Shown piece by piece: positions 15,994 through 23,769 of a stretch of DNA of 64,000 bases. A program made the position numbers and the translations under genes. The notes beneath the pieces are model-generated. The model saw nothing but the letters and a program-made list of their open reading frames with translations, had not been told where the DNA came from and made no database searches. Position 1 is the stretch's first letter, and every line of letters starts with the position of its first letter. Source of the stretch: DAOUKH01 sp964291475 (lineage in GTDB: Bacteria > Chloroflexota > Dehalococcoidia > SHYB01); assembly GCA_964291475.2 (NCBI GenBank), contig OZ220056.1:1-64000 (forward strand), read 5' to 3'.

Positions 15994-17556
15994 ATGTCCC
16001 AAATCGACCTCAACCTGTTGTTGAGAGGCGTCCAGAAGCCGGCGCGCTACGCCGGCGGCGAATGGAACGCCGTCCCCCTACAGCACGACCCCGACGACTT
16101 CGATGTGGCCCTCTGCTGCCTCGACGGATACGAGGCCGGCATGGGGAGCCGGGAGTTGCAATGGCTCTACGCGGCGCTCAACGACCTTCCCGGAACGCGC
16201 GCCGAACGCGCCTTCCTCCCCGCTCGCGACATGGCCGAACGGTTGCGCTCCGCCGGAGTGGCGCTCTACGCGGTCGAAAGCAAGCGACCCCTGCGCGAAT
16301 TCGATGCCGTCGTGCTCTTGGCCCAACGCCCCGCCCACCTGTTGAACGCCGCCGCGATGCTGCGGCTGGCCCATATCGAGCCCTTTGCGGCGGCGCGCGC
16401 CGGCGACGCGCCCCTGATCGTGGCCGCCGGCGAGGGCATCGTGAACTGGGAGCCCATCGCAGACTTCGTGGACGCCGCGCTGCTTGGCGACCCCGACGAC
16501 TCGCTCCCTGCGCTCCTCGAAGCCGCGTCGAGCGGCGACCCGAACGAACGGCTTCCCCGAGTCGCTCGGATTCCGGGTGCCTATGTGCCGTCGTACTACG
16601 CGGTGCCCGATGCTGGCGGTGCTGCCTGCTACACGGGGCCCGGCGACCCGCCGGAACCGTGCCGCCTTCGTTCGGAGTACCCGCCGTTTACCGGGCGGCA
16701 GGTCGTTCCCCACGTGGAGATCGACCGCGACGGCGGTCTCCTCGACCTCGCCCGCTGCGCCACCGCCGAAGAGGCGGCGCTGGCGGCGCTGGCGCTCAAT
16801 GAAAAGTCCGGCTACCGGCAGATTCGGCTCCTCTCTCCTCCCGTAACGAGTTACCACTTCTGTGCCGAGACCGCAGCCGCCCTCCTACGGGCGGCGCCTT
16901 CCAGCGACCTGCGCCTTGGGCTTCCGCCGTTGGACGCCGGCTGCGCCGAAGCCATCGACCCAACCGCGCTCGATGATCTCACCGCCGCCGCGGAAACGGC
17001 CTTTCGCGCCGGATGGCCGGGCCTCACGCTTGCAGCCCTTATCGGGCATCCGGAGGCGCCCGGCGCAGACGGCGCAACCTACGACGGCCCCGCGCTCGTC
17101 GACGCGGCCCGCCGCGTCCTCGACGCGGGACAGCGCGTGCTGGGGCGGCGTCCCCGGCTCCGCGTCGAGCTGACGCCCTTCACGCCCCTCGCGGGCGGCC
17201 CCGCCGAGCGGCTGCCCGCAATCAGGACCGAGGCAGTGCGGGAGGCGGCGGCCAAAGCGAAGAAGCAGCTTCGGAAGCTTGGCGCACACTCCACGACCGC
17301 CGACCCCGACGTGGCGGTGATCGAAGCCGTGCTATCGCGGGCCGCGCGCGACGCCGCCGTCGTCGTCGCCGCCGAAGATATCTGCCTCTACGACGCTCGG
17401 GATGCGGTTGTCGACTGGCCGGCGTGGGAGTCGGCTTGTGAAGCCGCCGGTTTCGATTGGCAACGCCTGCTCGATGCCCCCACGGACGGAGAAGCACTGC
17501 CGTGGGCGCACCTTGAGGGTGCCGCCCTCCGAGACGCTGCCGGCACACCCGGCTGA
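15994..17556 (+). CDS. degenerate TIGR03960-like radical SAM protein without the Fe-S cluster motif
   Basis: 520 residues. The N-terminal 180 residues follow the TIGR03960 family closely: KPARYAGGEWNAV, then CLDGYEAGMGSRELQWLYAA, ERAFLPARDMAERLR, and NWEPIADFVDAALLGDPDDS. In the family, the radical SAM core then starts with a C-x3-C-x2-C motif after a V-E-I stretch. Here VEIDRDGGLLDLARCATAEE has one cysteine only and no such motif anywhere in the protein. The later core strands remain (GYRQIRLLSPPVTSYHFC). I infer loss of SAM radical chemistry. No gene of the usual neighbours (DUF2344, RNase G) is near. Confidence 0.75.
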   Translation: MSQIDLNLLLRGVQKPARYAGGEWNAVPLQHDPDDFDVALCCLDGYEAGMGSRELQWLYAALNDLPGTRAERAFLPARDMAERLRSAGVALYAVESKRPLREFDAVVLLAQRPAHLLNAAAMLRLAHIEPFAAARAGDAPLIVAAGEGIVNWEPIADFVDAALLGDPDDSLPALLEAASSGDPNERLPRVARIPGAYVPSYYAVPDAGGAACYTGPGDPPEPCRLRSEYPPFTGRQVVPHVEIDRDGGLLDLARCATAEEAALAALALNEKSGYRQIRLLSPPVTSYHFCAETAAALLRAAPSSDLRLGLPPLDAGCAEAIDPTALDDLTAAAETAFRAGWPGLTLAALIGHPEAPGADGATYDGPALVDAARRVLDAGQRVLGRRPRLRVELTPFTPLAGGPAERLPAIRTEAVREAAAKAKKQLRKLGAHSTTADPDVAVIEAVLSRAARDAAVVVAAEDICLYDARDAVVDWPAWESACEAAGFDWQRLLDAPTDGEALPWAHLEGAALRDAAGTPG

Positions 17557-17838
17557 ACTCAGCACGCCGTCCACTCTCCATTCGTGCCGCCGCCGTCGCT
17601 CGTCGAGCGTACTGACCCTCGCCAACCAGGCTCCTTCCAAAGCCGTTGCCGGGTTCGCCTTCAGGAGCCTTCGTTGCAAGTGGATTCGTAAATTTGAAAG
17701 CACAAGATAAAGGTTGGCTGGCCAGCGCTTTACCCATCATCTTGCGTTTACTGCTTGCCCATTGGACAAAAGTCTAGTAACATTTGCCTTGACCAACGGC
17801 GGCGCTCTGGAAGGCGCGGCATGCAAAGGAGGGGGGCT
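17557..17838 (+). other. intergenic region, 282 bases
   Basis: No coding signal is seen; reading frames here are shadows. The second half is less GC-rich and holds a weak promoter-like pair: TTGCCC at 17755-17760 and TAACAT at 17778-17783, 17 bases apart. This would serve the HxlR regulator. The match is too weak to be certain. Confidence 0.3.
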
Positions 17839-18252
17839 ATGGCCACACAGGTTGAGCAAACATCCTTTGACCTTCTGGGGAAGCGCTGGTCGGCGTTGAT
17901 CGTGCAGGATCTGATAGAGGGTCCGCGGCGCTTCCGCGAAATCCTCGGCGATCTGGGCAGGATCAACGATAAGGTGCTCTCTCAGCGGCTCAAGGAGCTG
18001 GAAGGGCGCGGGATCGTCGAGCGGCGGCTGTTCCCCGAAGTACCGGTGCGTGTCGAGTACACGTTGACGGAGAAGGGGCGCGGCCTGGCGGGGGTGATCA
18101 ACGCGATGGAGCAGTGGGATGCGGCTTGGTCTAACGGCGCGCCGCGTCCCGGGAATGGCGCGGGAACCGCGTCCGTCACGTCGGCGCCGGCCGCATCCGA
18201 AGACGCCGAAGGCAGGGGCGCCCGTCCCTTCTGGAGGCGCTTGGGACTCTGA
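17839..18252 (+). CDS. HxlR family winged-helix transcriptional regulator
   Basis: 137 residues from ATG 17839, preceded by a strong AGGAGGGG site, which decides the start over the longer frame at 17755. The core is typical HxlR: FDLLGKRWSALIVQDLIEGP, then FREILGDLGRINDKVLSQRL and VRVEYTLTEKGRGLAGVINA. The N-terminal cysteine used by redox-sensing members is absent. The C-terminal 35 residues are low-complexity. A perfect hairpin follows the stop, so the gene is probably monocistronic. Target genes unknown. Confidence 0.9.
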   Translation: MATQVEQTSFDLLGKRWSALIVQDLIEGPRRFREILGDLGRINDKVLSQRLKELEGRGIVERRLFPEVPVRVEYTLTEKGRGLAGVINAMEQWDAAWSNGAPRPGNGAGTASVTSAPAASEDAEGRGARPFWRRLGL

Positions 18253-18288
18253 TCCCCACTCTCCCGCCCACCGGCGCGAGCACCTCTC

Positions 18289-18314
18289 GAACGGGGCCCT
18301 GCAGGGCCCCGTTC
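18289..18314 (+). terminator. rho-independent terminator-like hairpin
   Basis: A perfect palindrome of 26 bases (arms GAACGGGGCCCTG / CAGGGCCCCGTTC) directly after the HxlR gene, followed by TTCCATTT. The very stable stem and partial T-run fit an intrinsic terminator separating this gene from the tat genes. Confidence 0.75.
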
Positions 18315-18379
18315 TTCCATTTCACCGCCGCGCCGTATGCTATTCTCCTTGACGGAATCGCACCGGACGGAGCGAGCGC

Positions 18380-18679
18380 GTGAACTTCTTTGGTATCGGG
18401 GCGCTGGAGATCTTCGTCATCCTCTTCGTCGCCCTCGTGGCGCTCGGCCCTAAGCGCCTGCCCCAGGCGGCCCAAAAGCTCGGTGTGATGCTGCACCAAG
18501 CGCGCCGGCAGGCCGCCGAGGCGCGCCAGATGTTCGACGTCAACCTCGACCTCAATGCGCCGCCAGATGACCCGCGTCCCAAGGAGAGCGCGGAGTCGCC
18601 CAGCGAGCGTCCCTCGGAGGCAGAGGGCGAGGCTCCCACGGTCGACTCCGATGCGTCGGCCTCCGGCGGCGACAGGTAG
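18380..18679 (+). CDS. tatB: Sec-independent translocase TatA/TatB-family protein
   Basis: 99 residues, GTG start. One N-terminal membrane helix (FGIGALEIFVILFVALVALG) precedes the family motif GPKRLPQAAQKLG, an amphipathic helix (LHQARRQAAEARQMFDV) and an acidic disordered tail. TatA/B proteins form the Tat pore and substrate receptor with TatC, whose gene starts nine bases later. The longer amphipathic region and tail favour TatB over TatA; a separate TatA-like gene lies on the other side of tatC. Confidence 0.88.
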   Translation: MNFFGIGALEIFVILFVALVALGPKRLPQAAQKLGVMLHQARRQAAEARQMFDVNLDLNAPPDDPRPKESAESPSERPSEAEGEAPTVDSDASASGGDR

Positions 18680-18688
18680 CCGCCGCCC

Positions 18689-19459
18689 GTGACCGGACCG
18701 GCGCAGTCCAGCGGCGGCGAGATGCCGATCACCGGCCACCTCGCCGAGCTGCGGAAACGTCTCATGATTGTGGCGGGAGCCGTGATCGCGGGCGTCATCG
18801 TCGCGTTCATCTTCCGGGACTTCATCTTCGACCTCTTGCTCCGCCCCGGCGAACGCGACGGCGAAGAGCTCCAGTTGGTCTACACCACGCTCACCGGCGC
18901 CATCGGCCCCACGATGAAGGTCGCGCTCCTGGGCGGCGTCATCGCGGCGCTTCCCGTCGTCGTCGACCAGGTCGCCCGCTTCCTCGCGCCGGGCATGACG
19001 AGGGCCGAGCGCCGATATTTCCTCATCATGCTGCCGGGCGTCGCCCTCGCCTTCGCGGGCGGACTCGCCTTCGCCTACTTCATCTTGATTCCGCCGATCA
19101 TCGACTTCCTGCTCACCTTCGGCGGCGATGTCGCCTCGCCCCTGATCACCCTCGAAAGCTACATCAATACCGTGGTCGCACTGCTCTTTTGGATGGGCGT
19201 GGCATTCGAGACACCGTTCCTGATGTACTTCTTGGCCCGCTTCGGGGTGGTGTCGCCGGACTTCTACGCGCGGCAGCGCCGCATCTGGCTGGTCATCGCG
19301 GTGATCCTCGGCGCGGTGATTACGCCGACGTTCGATCCGGTGAACCAGTTGATGGTGGCGGCCCCGTTCGTCGTCCTCTACGAGGTGGGGATCGTCTTCT
19401 CCAGGCTTGCAGTGCGATCGAAGCGCCGCCTGGCGGCGGCCGCCGAACCCGGCAACTAG
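18689..19459 (+). CDS. tatC: Sec-independent protein translocase subunit TatC
   Basis: 256 residues, GTG start. Cytoplasmic N-terminus with HLAELRKRLMIVAG, the TatC signature, and six hydrophobic segments, including LFWMGVAFETPFLMYFL and VILGAVITPTFDPVNQLMVA (the P-T-P-D region). TatC binds the twin-arginine signal peptide of folded exported proteins. It follows tatB by nine bases and ends before a bidirectional hairpin; tatA is convergent. Confidence 0.96.
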   Translation: MTGPAQSSGGEMPITGHLAELRKRLMIVAGAVIAGVIVAFIFRDFIFDLLLRPGERDGEELQLVYTTLTGAIGPTMKVALLGGVIAALPVVVDQVARFLAPGMTRAERRYFLIMLPGVALAFAGGLAFAYFILIPPIIDFLLTFGGDVASPLITLESYINTVVALLFWMGVAFETPFLMYFLARFGVVSPDFYARQRRIWLVIAVILGAVITPTFDPVNQLMVAAPFVVLYEVGIVFSRLAVRSKRRLAAAAEPGN

Positions 19460-19472
19460 GGCCCCACGATAA

Positions 19473-19493
19473 AGGCGGCCCGGAAGGCCGCCT
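19473..19493. terminator. hairpin between convergent tatC and tatA
   Basis: AGGCGGCC / GGCCGCCT arms with loop CGGAA, eight base pairs, in the 58-base gap between two convergent genes. It can form on both strands and probably ends both transcripts. No strong T-run on either side. Confidence 0.6.
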
Positions 19494-19517
19494 CAGGTGG
19501 AAGCTGCGCGCAGAAGG

Positions 19518-19730
19518 CTAGTGCTGCGTCGGAGGCCGCTCGGACGGCTCGCCCTGCGACTTTGGCTCGTCGGCGACTTTCGCCTCGCCGCCGCCGGTGA
19601 TGCCCCGCTTGAACTCGCGCAAGCCCTTGCCGAGCGACAGCCCCATTTGCGGCAGGCGGGAGGCGCCGAAGACAAGCACGAGCACGCCGAGGATGAGGAG
19701 AATCTCCGGCCATCCAAAGCTCCGAAACAT
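19518..19730 (-). CDS. tatA: twin-arginine translocase subunit TatA
   Basis: 70 residues from ATG 19730, the start that puts the membrane helix at the N-terminus (MFRSFGWPEILLILGVLVLV). The motif FGASRLPQMGLSLGKGLREF is the classical TatA hinge and amphipathic helix, with a short charged tail. TatA oligomers form the translocation pore. It sits convergent to tatB-tatC, so the three components are split between strands. Confidence 0.92.
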   Translation of the reverse strand: MFRSFGWPEILLILGVLVLVFGASRLPQMGLSLGKGLREFKRGITGGGEAKVADEPKSQGEPSERPPTQH

Positions 19731-19887
19731 CTTCCGTTGCCTCCCGGTCGGCGCCTGCTCGGCCCCGTCCCTACGGTTCATACTATTCTGGGGTTAGGGG
19801 GCCGTCAAGGAAGAGGCCGGGCGCCCGAGAACCGCCGTGGCGGGCGCGACGCCCCGTAAGCGGGTATCATGAAATGAGAGGTGATTC

Positions 19888-20490
19888 ATGAATAATCAAA
19901 ACGGCGTCACGCCGGACGCGCCGAGAGTTGTCGTATTCATCGATGGGAGCAATCTCTACCACAGCTTGGAGGAGAACTGTGGCCGGGCCGATCTCGACTT
20001 CGAACTGTTCGTCCACAAACTCGCCGGGGGGCGCCCCCTCTTTCGGACGTACTACTACAACATCGTGCAGGACCCCGATCGCCGGCCGGAGCAGCACAAA
20101 GAACAGCAGAAGTTCCTGGCGAGCCTCTACGCCGTCCCCAGAATGGACCTGCGCCTCGGCACCCAGAAGATGCGCGGCGACCAGCTCGTCGAGAAGGGCG
20201 TCGACATCATGCTGGCCACGGACCTCCTCCGCTACGCGTGGGAGAACATGTACGACGTAGCGGTACTCGTCTCCGGCGACGCCGACTTCATCTACGCCGT
20301 CTCCACGGTCAAGAGTCTCGGCAAGCACGTCGAGGTCGCCGGCTTCCCGAGCAACCTGGCGATGGACCTGGCTAACGCCGCCGACGACCGCCACTTCTTC
20401 GACGGCGACTACTTCAAAGGCCTTTGGGCGGGCTCGAAGCGGCCCGCCTCCCGCGGCGGCAGACGGCGCAAGCGGCTGCCGCTGGGTTAG
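19888..20490 (+). CDS. NYN domain protein (LabA/DUF88-type nuclease)
   Basis: 200 residues from ATG 19888 with an AGAGGTG site in front. NYN/PIN-like nuclease fold: VVVFIDGSNLYHSLEENCG (first acidic Asp19), EKGVDIMLATDLLRYAWENM (middle Asp pair) and AVLVSGDADFIYAVSTVKSL (last Asp pair), then the HVEVAG strand. The C-terminus is basic (RGGRRRKRLPLG), which may bind RNA. Members are RNases of uncertain target. The last four bases overlap the convergent rsmI gene. Confidence 0.9.
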   Translation: MNNQNGVTPDAPRVVVFIDGSNLYHSLEENCGRADLDFELFVHKLAGGRPLFRTYYYNIVQDPDRRPEQHKEQQKFLASLYAVPRMDLRLGTQKMRGDQLVEKGVDIMLATDLLRYAWENMYDVAVLVSGDADFIYAVSTVKSLGKHVEVAGFPSNLAMDLANAADDRHFFDGDYFKGLWAGSKRPASRGGRRRKRLPLG

Positions 20491-21335
20491 CCTCCGCCCT
20501 CTCTCCCGACGGCGTCCTTCGCCTCGATCCAGAGCCGGTAGACCGTCCGCCGCGGCAGGCCGAAGGCCTCAGCGGCTTGGCCGGTAGCGTCCTTCCCCGT
20601 TGCACCCGCCGCCGCCAACGACGCCAGCAGCCGCCGGGCAGACGAAATGGCGTCCTCCCCCGGCCCCACTCCTTCCGGCGCGCCTTCGATGACGAGCGTG
20701 AACTCTCCTCGCGGCGCCTCGAAGTGTGCGGCCGCCTCATCGATGGTCCCCCGAAAGACCTCCTGATGGACCTTGGTCAGCTCCCGGCAAACGGCGATGC
20801 GTCGCGGGCCGAAAACCTCGGCGCCCTCCCGCAGCGTGGCCCGAAGCCGGCGCGGCGCCTCGAAGAGGATGATCGTCCGAGGCTCCCGGCACAGACCCTG
20901 GAAGAAGCGTCGCCGGTCGCCGGACTTCCGTGGCGGGAATCCGGCGAATGTGAACTGGTGGGTTGGTAACCCCGAGATGGCAAGGGCCGTGTCGACGGCG
21001 CTCGCGCCGGGCAGCGCGTCCACCGGTAGGCCCGCCTCAATCGCCGCCGCGACGATGCCATAGCCGGGGTCGCTGATCGATGGCATCCCGGCCTCCGTGA
21101 TCAGGGCGACGTCAGCCGACCGCAGGCGGTCCAACAGCGCCGCCGTCCGACCCTTTCCTCCCTGCTCGTGGTAGCTGATCACCGGGGTCTTGATCCCATA
21201 CCGCCCCAGCAATATCTTGGCTCGCCGCGTATCCTCCGCCGCGATGAGATCGACCTCGCCGAGCACGCGGAGGGCGCGTAACGAGATGTCTTCGAGATTC
21301 CCGATCGGCGTCGCGATCAGGAAGATCGTTCCCAC
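20487..21335 (-). CDS. rsmI: 16S rRNA (cytidine(1402)-2'-O)-methyltransferase RsmI
   Basis: 282 residues (MGTIFLIATPIGNLEDISLR). Tetrapyrrole-methylase fold with family motifs TPIGNLEDIS, AAEDTRRAKILLGRYGI, TEAGMPSISDPG and ISGLPTHQFTFAGFPPRKSG. It uses SAM to 2'-O-methylate C1402 of 16S rRNA together with RsmH. The C-terminus has a helical extension with an HTH-like QAAEAFGLPRRTVYRLW. It lies three bases downstream of prmC on the same strand, so it ends a prfA-prmC-rsmI operon. Confidence 0.95.
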   Translation of the reverse strand: MGTIFLIATPIGNLEDISLRALRVLGEVDLIAAEDTRRAKILLGRYGIKTPVISYHEQGGKGRTAALLDRLRSADVALITEAGMPSISDPGYGIVAAAIEAGLPVDALPGASAVDTALAISGLPTHQFTFAGFPPRKSGDRRRFFQGLCREPRTIILFEAPRRLRATLREGAEVFGPRRIAVCRELTKVHQEVFRGTIDEAAAHFEAPRGEFTLVIEGAPEGVGPGEDAISSARRLLASLAAAGATGKDATGQAAEAFGLPRRTVYRLWIEAKDAVGREGGG

Positions 21336-21338
21336 GGC

Positions 21339-22247
21339 CTAGGCCCCTAGCCCGGCAGGGGCAGGCGCCGCCGAGAGGGGAACGGGCGCGAACTCGAGCA
21401 GCACGCCGCGCTCGGCGCCGGCGAGGTCCGCGTAGGCGTTCCCGCGGATCAGGGTTGAGAGGTCGCGCGCGGCCTGCAGCAGGCGGTCGGTCTGCCCCTC
21501 GCCCACTTCGAGGGCGACGAAGCGCGGCGGGACGCCCATCCCGGCAACTTGCGCCAACAGCCGGCGCGCGGGGCCCAGCCCGTCGGCGCCGCCCGAAAGC
21601 GCCAACCGCGGCTCGCGCCTGACCTCCGGCGCCAGCCGCTCCATCTCGTCGTCAGTCACATAGGGAAGGTTGGCCGCGACGATGGCGACGCCGGCTTCTT
21701 CAGCGGTCAGCGGCGTTGCATCGAGCAAGTCGCTGCAACGAAACTCGATGCGCTCTCCCGCACCCAGCCGCTCCGCATTCGATGCGGCGACCGCGAGAGC
21801 TTCCGGGGAGATGTCGGTCGCGATCACCCGCGACTTGGGCAGCGCCAGAGCGGCACTCACCGCGATCGCGCCGCTCCCCGTGCCCACGTCAACGATCACC
21901 GCCTCGCCGCCGAAGTGCTCCTTGGCGAGACCGACGACGAGGTCGACGAGCGCCTCCGTCTCCTGACGGGGGATGAGTACGGTTGGGTTGACCTCGAAGT
22001 CCAGACCGTAGAACTCCCGGCGGCCCAGGATGTAGGCCAACGGCTCGCGGTCCACTCGGCGCGCCAGGGTCGAGTCCAACCGGCCTTGAAAGCCGGGGGG
22101 TGGCGCGTCGCGCAGCGACGCATAGAGCGCCGCCCGCGAGATCCCCGCCGCCGCCATCACGAGCACCTCGGCCTCGAGCGGCGCCTCATCCATGCCCGCC
22201 GCCCGGAGCCGCGTGCGCGCGTCGGCGAGCGCCTCTCCGAGCGTCAC
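21339..22247 (-). CDS. prmC: release factor glutamine methyltransferase PrmC
   Basis: 302 residues. An N-terminal helical bundle is followed by a SAM-binding domain: ILGRREFYGLDFEVNPTVLI, then IVDVGTGSGAIAVSAALALP. The usual catalytic N-P-P-Y is N-L-P-Y (VAANLPYVTDDEMERL). PrmC methylates the GGQ glutamine of release factors, and its start overlaps the end of prfA by four bases, a typical translational coupling. The NLPY variant is probably functional because the Asn and Tyr are kept. Confidence 0.93.
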   Translation of the reverse strand: MTLGEALADARTRLRAAGMDEAPLEAEVLVMAAAGISRAALYASLRDAPPPGFQGRLDSTLARRVDREPLAYILGRREFYGLDFEVNPTVLIPRQETEALVDLVVGLAKEHFGGEAVIVDVGTGSGAIAVSAALALPKSRVIATDISPEALAVAASNAERLGAGERIEFRCSDLLDATPLTAEEAGVAIVAANLPYVTDDEMERLAPEVRREPRLALSGGADGLGPARRLLAQVAGMGVPPRFVALEVGEGQTDRLLQAARDLSTLIRGNAYADLAGAERGVLLEFAPVPLSAAPAPAGLGA

Positions 22248-23329
22248 GCCACCGCCGCCGCTTCGAGCTGCCGCGCCCGGTCGTGGGCCACCAGCGCGTC
22301 GACCATGTCGTCGAGGTCCCCGTCCATGAACTGGGGCAGGTTGTGCGCGCTCACCTCGAGCCGGTGGTCGGTGATGCGGTTCTGGGGGAAGTTGTAGGTG
22401 CGGATCTTCTCCGAGCGGTCGGCTGTCCCCACCTGTGCCCGGCGGGCCTCGGTAATCTCCGCCTCCTGACGCCGACGCTCCGCGTCGTACAGCCGCGCGC
22501 GGATCACCGCCATCGCCTTGGTCTTGTTCTTGAGCTGCGACCGCTCGTCTTGGCAGACCGCGGTGACGCCCGTCGGCAGGTGCACGATCCGGACTGCCGT
22601 GGCGACCTTCTGGACGTTCTGCCCGCCGTGCCCGCCGGAGTGAAAGATGTCGATGCGGAGGTCTTCCTGGTTGATCTCGACCTCCACCTCATCGACTTCG
22701 GGAAGCACCGCGACCGTGGCCGTCGACGTGTGGATGCGTCCACTGGATTCCGTGGTCGGGACGCGCTGCACCCGGTGGACGCCGCTCTCGTGCTTCAGCC
22801 GGCTGTAGGCTCCGCCCCCGTGCACCTCGAAGGTGATCTCCTTCAAACTGCCAATACCCGACTCGTTCTTGTCGATAACGTCGACCCGCCAGCGGCGGCG
22901 GTCGGCGTAGCGGGTGTACATGCGGAAGAGATCGGCGGCGAAAAGCCCAGCCTCGTCACCCCCGGCTCCGGCGCGGATCTCGACGATGACCGACTTCTCG
23001 TCGTTGGGGTCTTTCGGAAGGAGCGCCAGTTGGATGTCGTCGGTTAGGCCCTCGATCCGTTGTTCGAGGGCGGCCTGCTCCTCGCGGGCGAGTGCCGCCA
23101 GTTCCTCGTCCCCCTCGCCCCCGGCCAGTGCCTTCGCCTCTGCCAACTCCTGCGCGGCTCGCTTGTAGCTGCGGTACAGCTCGACGACGCGCTCCAACGA
23201 GGCCCGTTCCTTTGCCAACCCCTGGAGCTTCTCGTAGTCGGCGGCGACCTCGGGTTCCGCCATACGTTGCGTCAGCGCTTCATAGCGCTCGTCGAGCCCG
23301 GCAAGCCGTTCGCTGAGATGATCGATCAT
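22244..23329 (-). CDS. prfA: peptide chain release factor 1
   Basis: 361 residues from ATG 23329 (MIDHLSERLAGLDERYEALT). It has the stop-codon recognition P-x-T as PTT in HRVQRVPTTESSGRIHTS, and the GGQ loop as SGGHGGQNVQKVATAV, whose Gln is the PrmC substrate. RF1 terminates at UAA and UAG. First gene of a leftward operon prfA-prmC-rsmI. A TATAAT lies on the minus strand at 23380-23385. RF1 does not read UGA, which matters for the UGA-containing gene at 59.2 kb only in that RF2 would compete there. Confidence 0.96.
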   Translation of the reverse strand: MIDHLSERLAGLDERYEALTQRMAEPEVAADYEKLQGLAKERASLERVVELYRSYKRAAQELAEAKALAGGEGDEELAALAREEQAALEQRIEGLTDDIQLALLPKDPNDEKSVIVEIRAGAGGDEAGLFAADLFRMYTRYADRRRWRVDVIDKNESGIGSLKEITFEVHGGGAYSRLKHESGVHRVQRVPTTESSGRIHTSTATVAVLPEVDEVEVEINQEDLRIDIFHSGGHGGQNVQKVATAVRIVHLPTGVTAVCQDERSQLKNKTKAMAVIRARLYDAERRRQEAEITEARRAQVGTADRSEKIRTYNFPQNRITDHRLEVSAHNLPQFMDGDLDDMVDALVAHDRARQLEAAAVA

Positions 23330-23417
23330 CGTCGGAGCCCCGCGCCCGCGCCGCAAGGAAAGGACGGCAGCGTGCCTCGATTATAGCAACCGCCCCAGCC
23401 GAGCCTCGGTATGACGT

Positions 23418-23445
23418 TTGACGTCCATCGTCTGCGGACTACCAT
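23418..23445 (+). promoter_or_regulatory. sigma70-type promoter for the higA-like gene
   Basis: TTGACG (23418-23423) and TACCAT (23440-23445) are separated by 16 bases, ending 22 bases before the ATG at 23467. A GACGT repeat overlaps the -35 region and might hold an operator for autoregulation, as is usual for HigA antitoxins. Confidence 0.5.
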
Positions 23446-23466
23446 TGAACCAAGAGGGCGTTCGGC

Positions 23467-23757
23467 ATGTTGAAACGCGTTGTTCATCCAGGGGAAATTC
23501 TCAGGGACGAGCTTGCGGAGTTGGGCGTGTCTCCGACGACGTTTGCGCGTCAGATCGGTGTTCCCCCGAACCGCGTCGGTCAGATCATCGCCGGAAAGCG
23601 TTCCGTAACTGGCGACACTGCCCTACGGCTGGGGCACTGGTTCGGCGTCGACCCACAATTCTGGCTGAACCTCCAGGCACAATTCGAGCTTGCTGCTGCC
23701 GAAGAGCGTGTCGGTGCGGTTGTGCGCGCATTGCCCACCGCCGCCGAACGGACGTAG
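23467..23757 (+). CDS. higA: HigA-family antitoxin-like XRE regulator, no toxin gene adjacent
   Basis: 96 residues: MLKRVVHPGEILRDELAELG, then the HTH PTTFARQIGVPPNRVGQIIA, and LRLGHWFGVDPQFWLNLQAQ, all hallmarks of the HigA/VapI family. The usual partner, a RelE-like HigB toxin of about 90 residues, should lie directly upstream, but only the gap behind prfA is there. Downstream is the convergent hisS. So it is a solitary antitoxin or a regulator of its own. Confidence 0.9.
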   Translation: MLKRVVHPGEILRDELAELGVSPTTFARQIGVPPNRVGQIIAGKRSVTGDTALRLGHWFGVDPQFWLNLQAQFELAAAEERVGAVVRALPTAAERT

Positions 23758-23769
23758 GGCGCCGCCCCG

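Noticed and set aside
14787..16802. Plus-strand frame of 671 codons
   Set aside because: It covers repeat DNA and is antisense to a lipoprotein gene with a clear lipobox; composition is Arg-rich.
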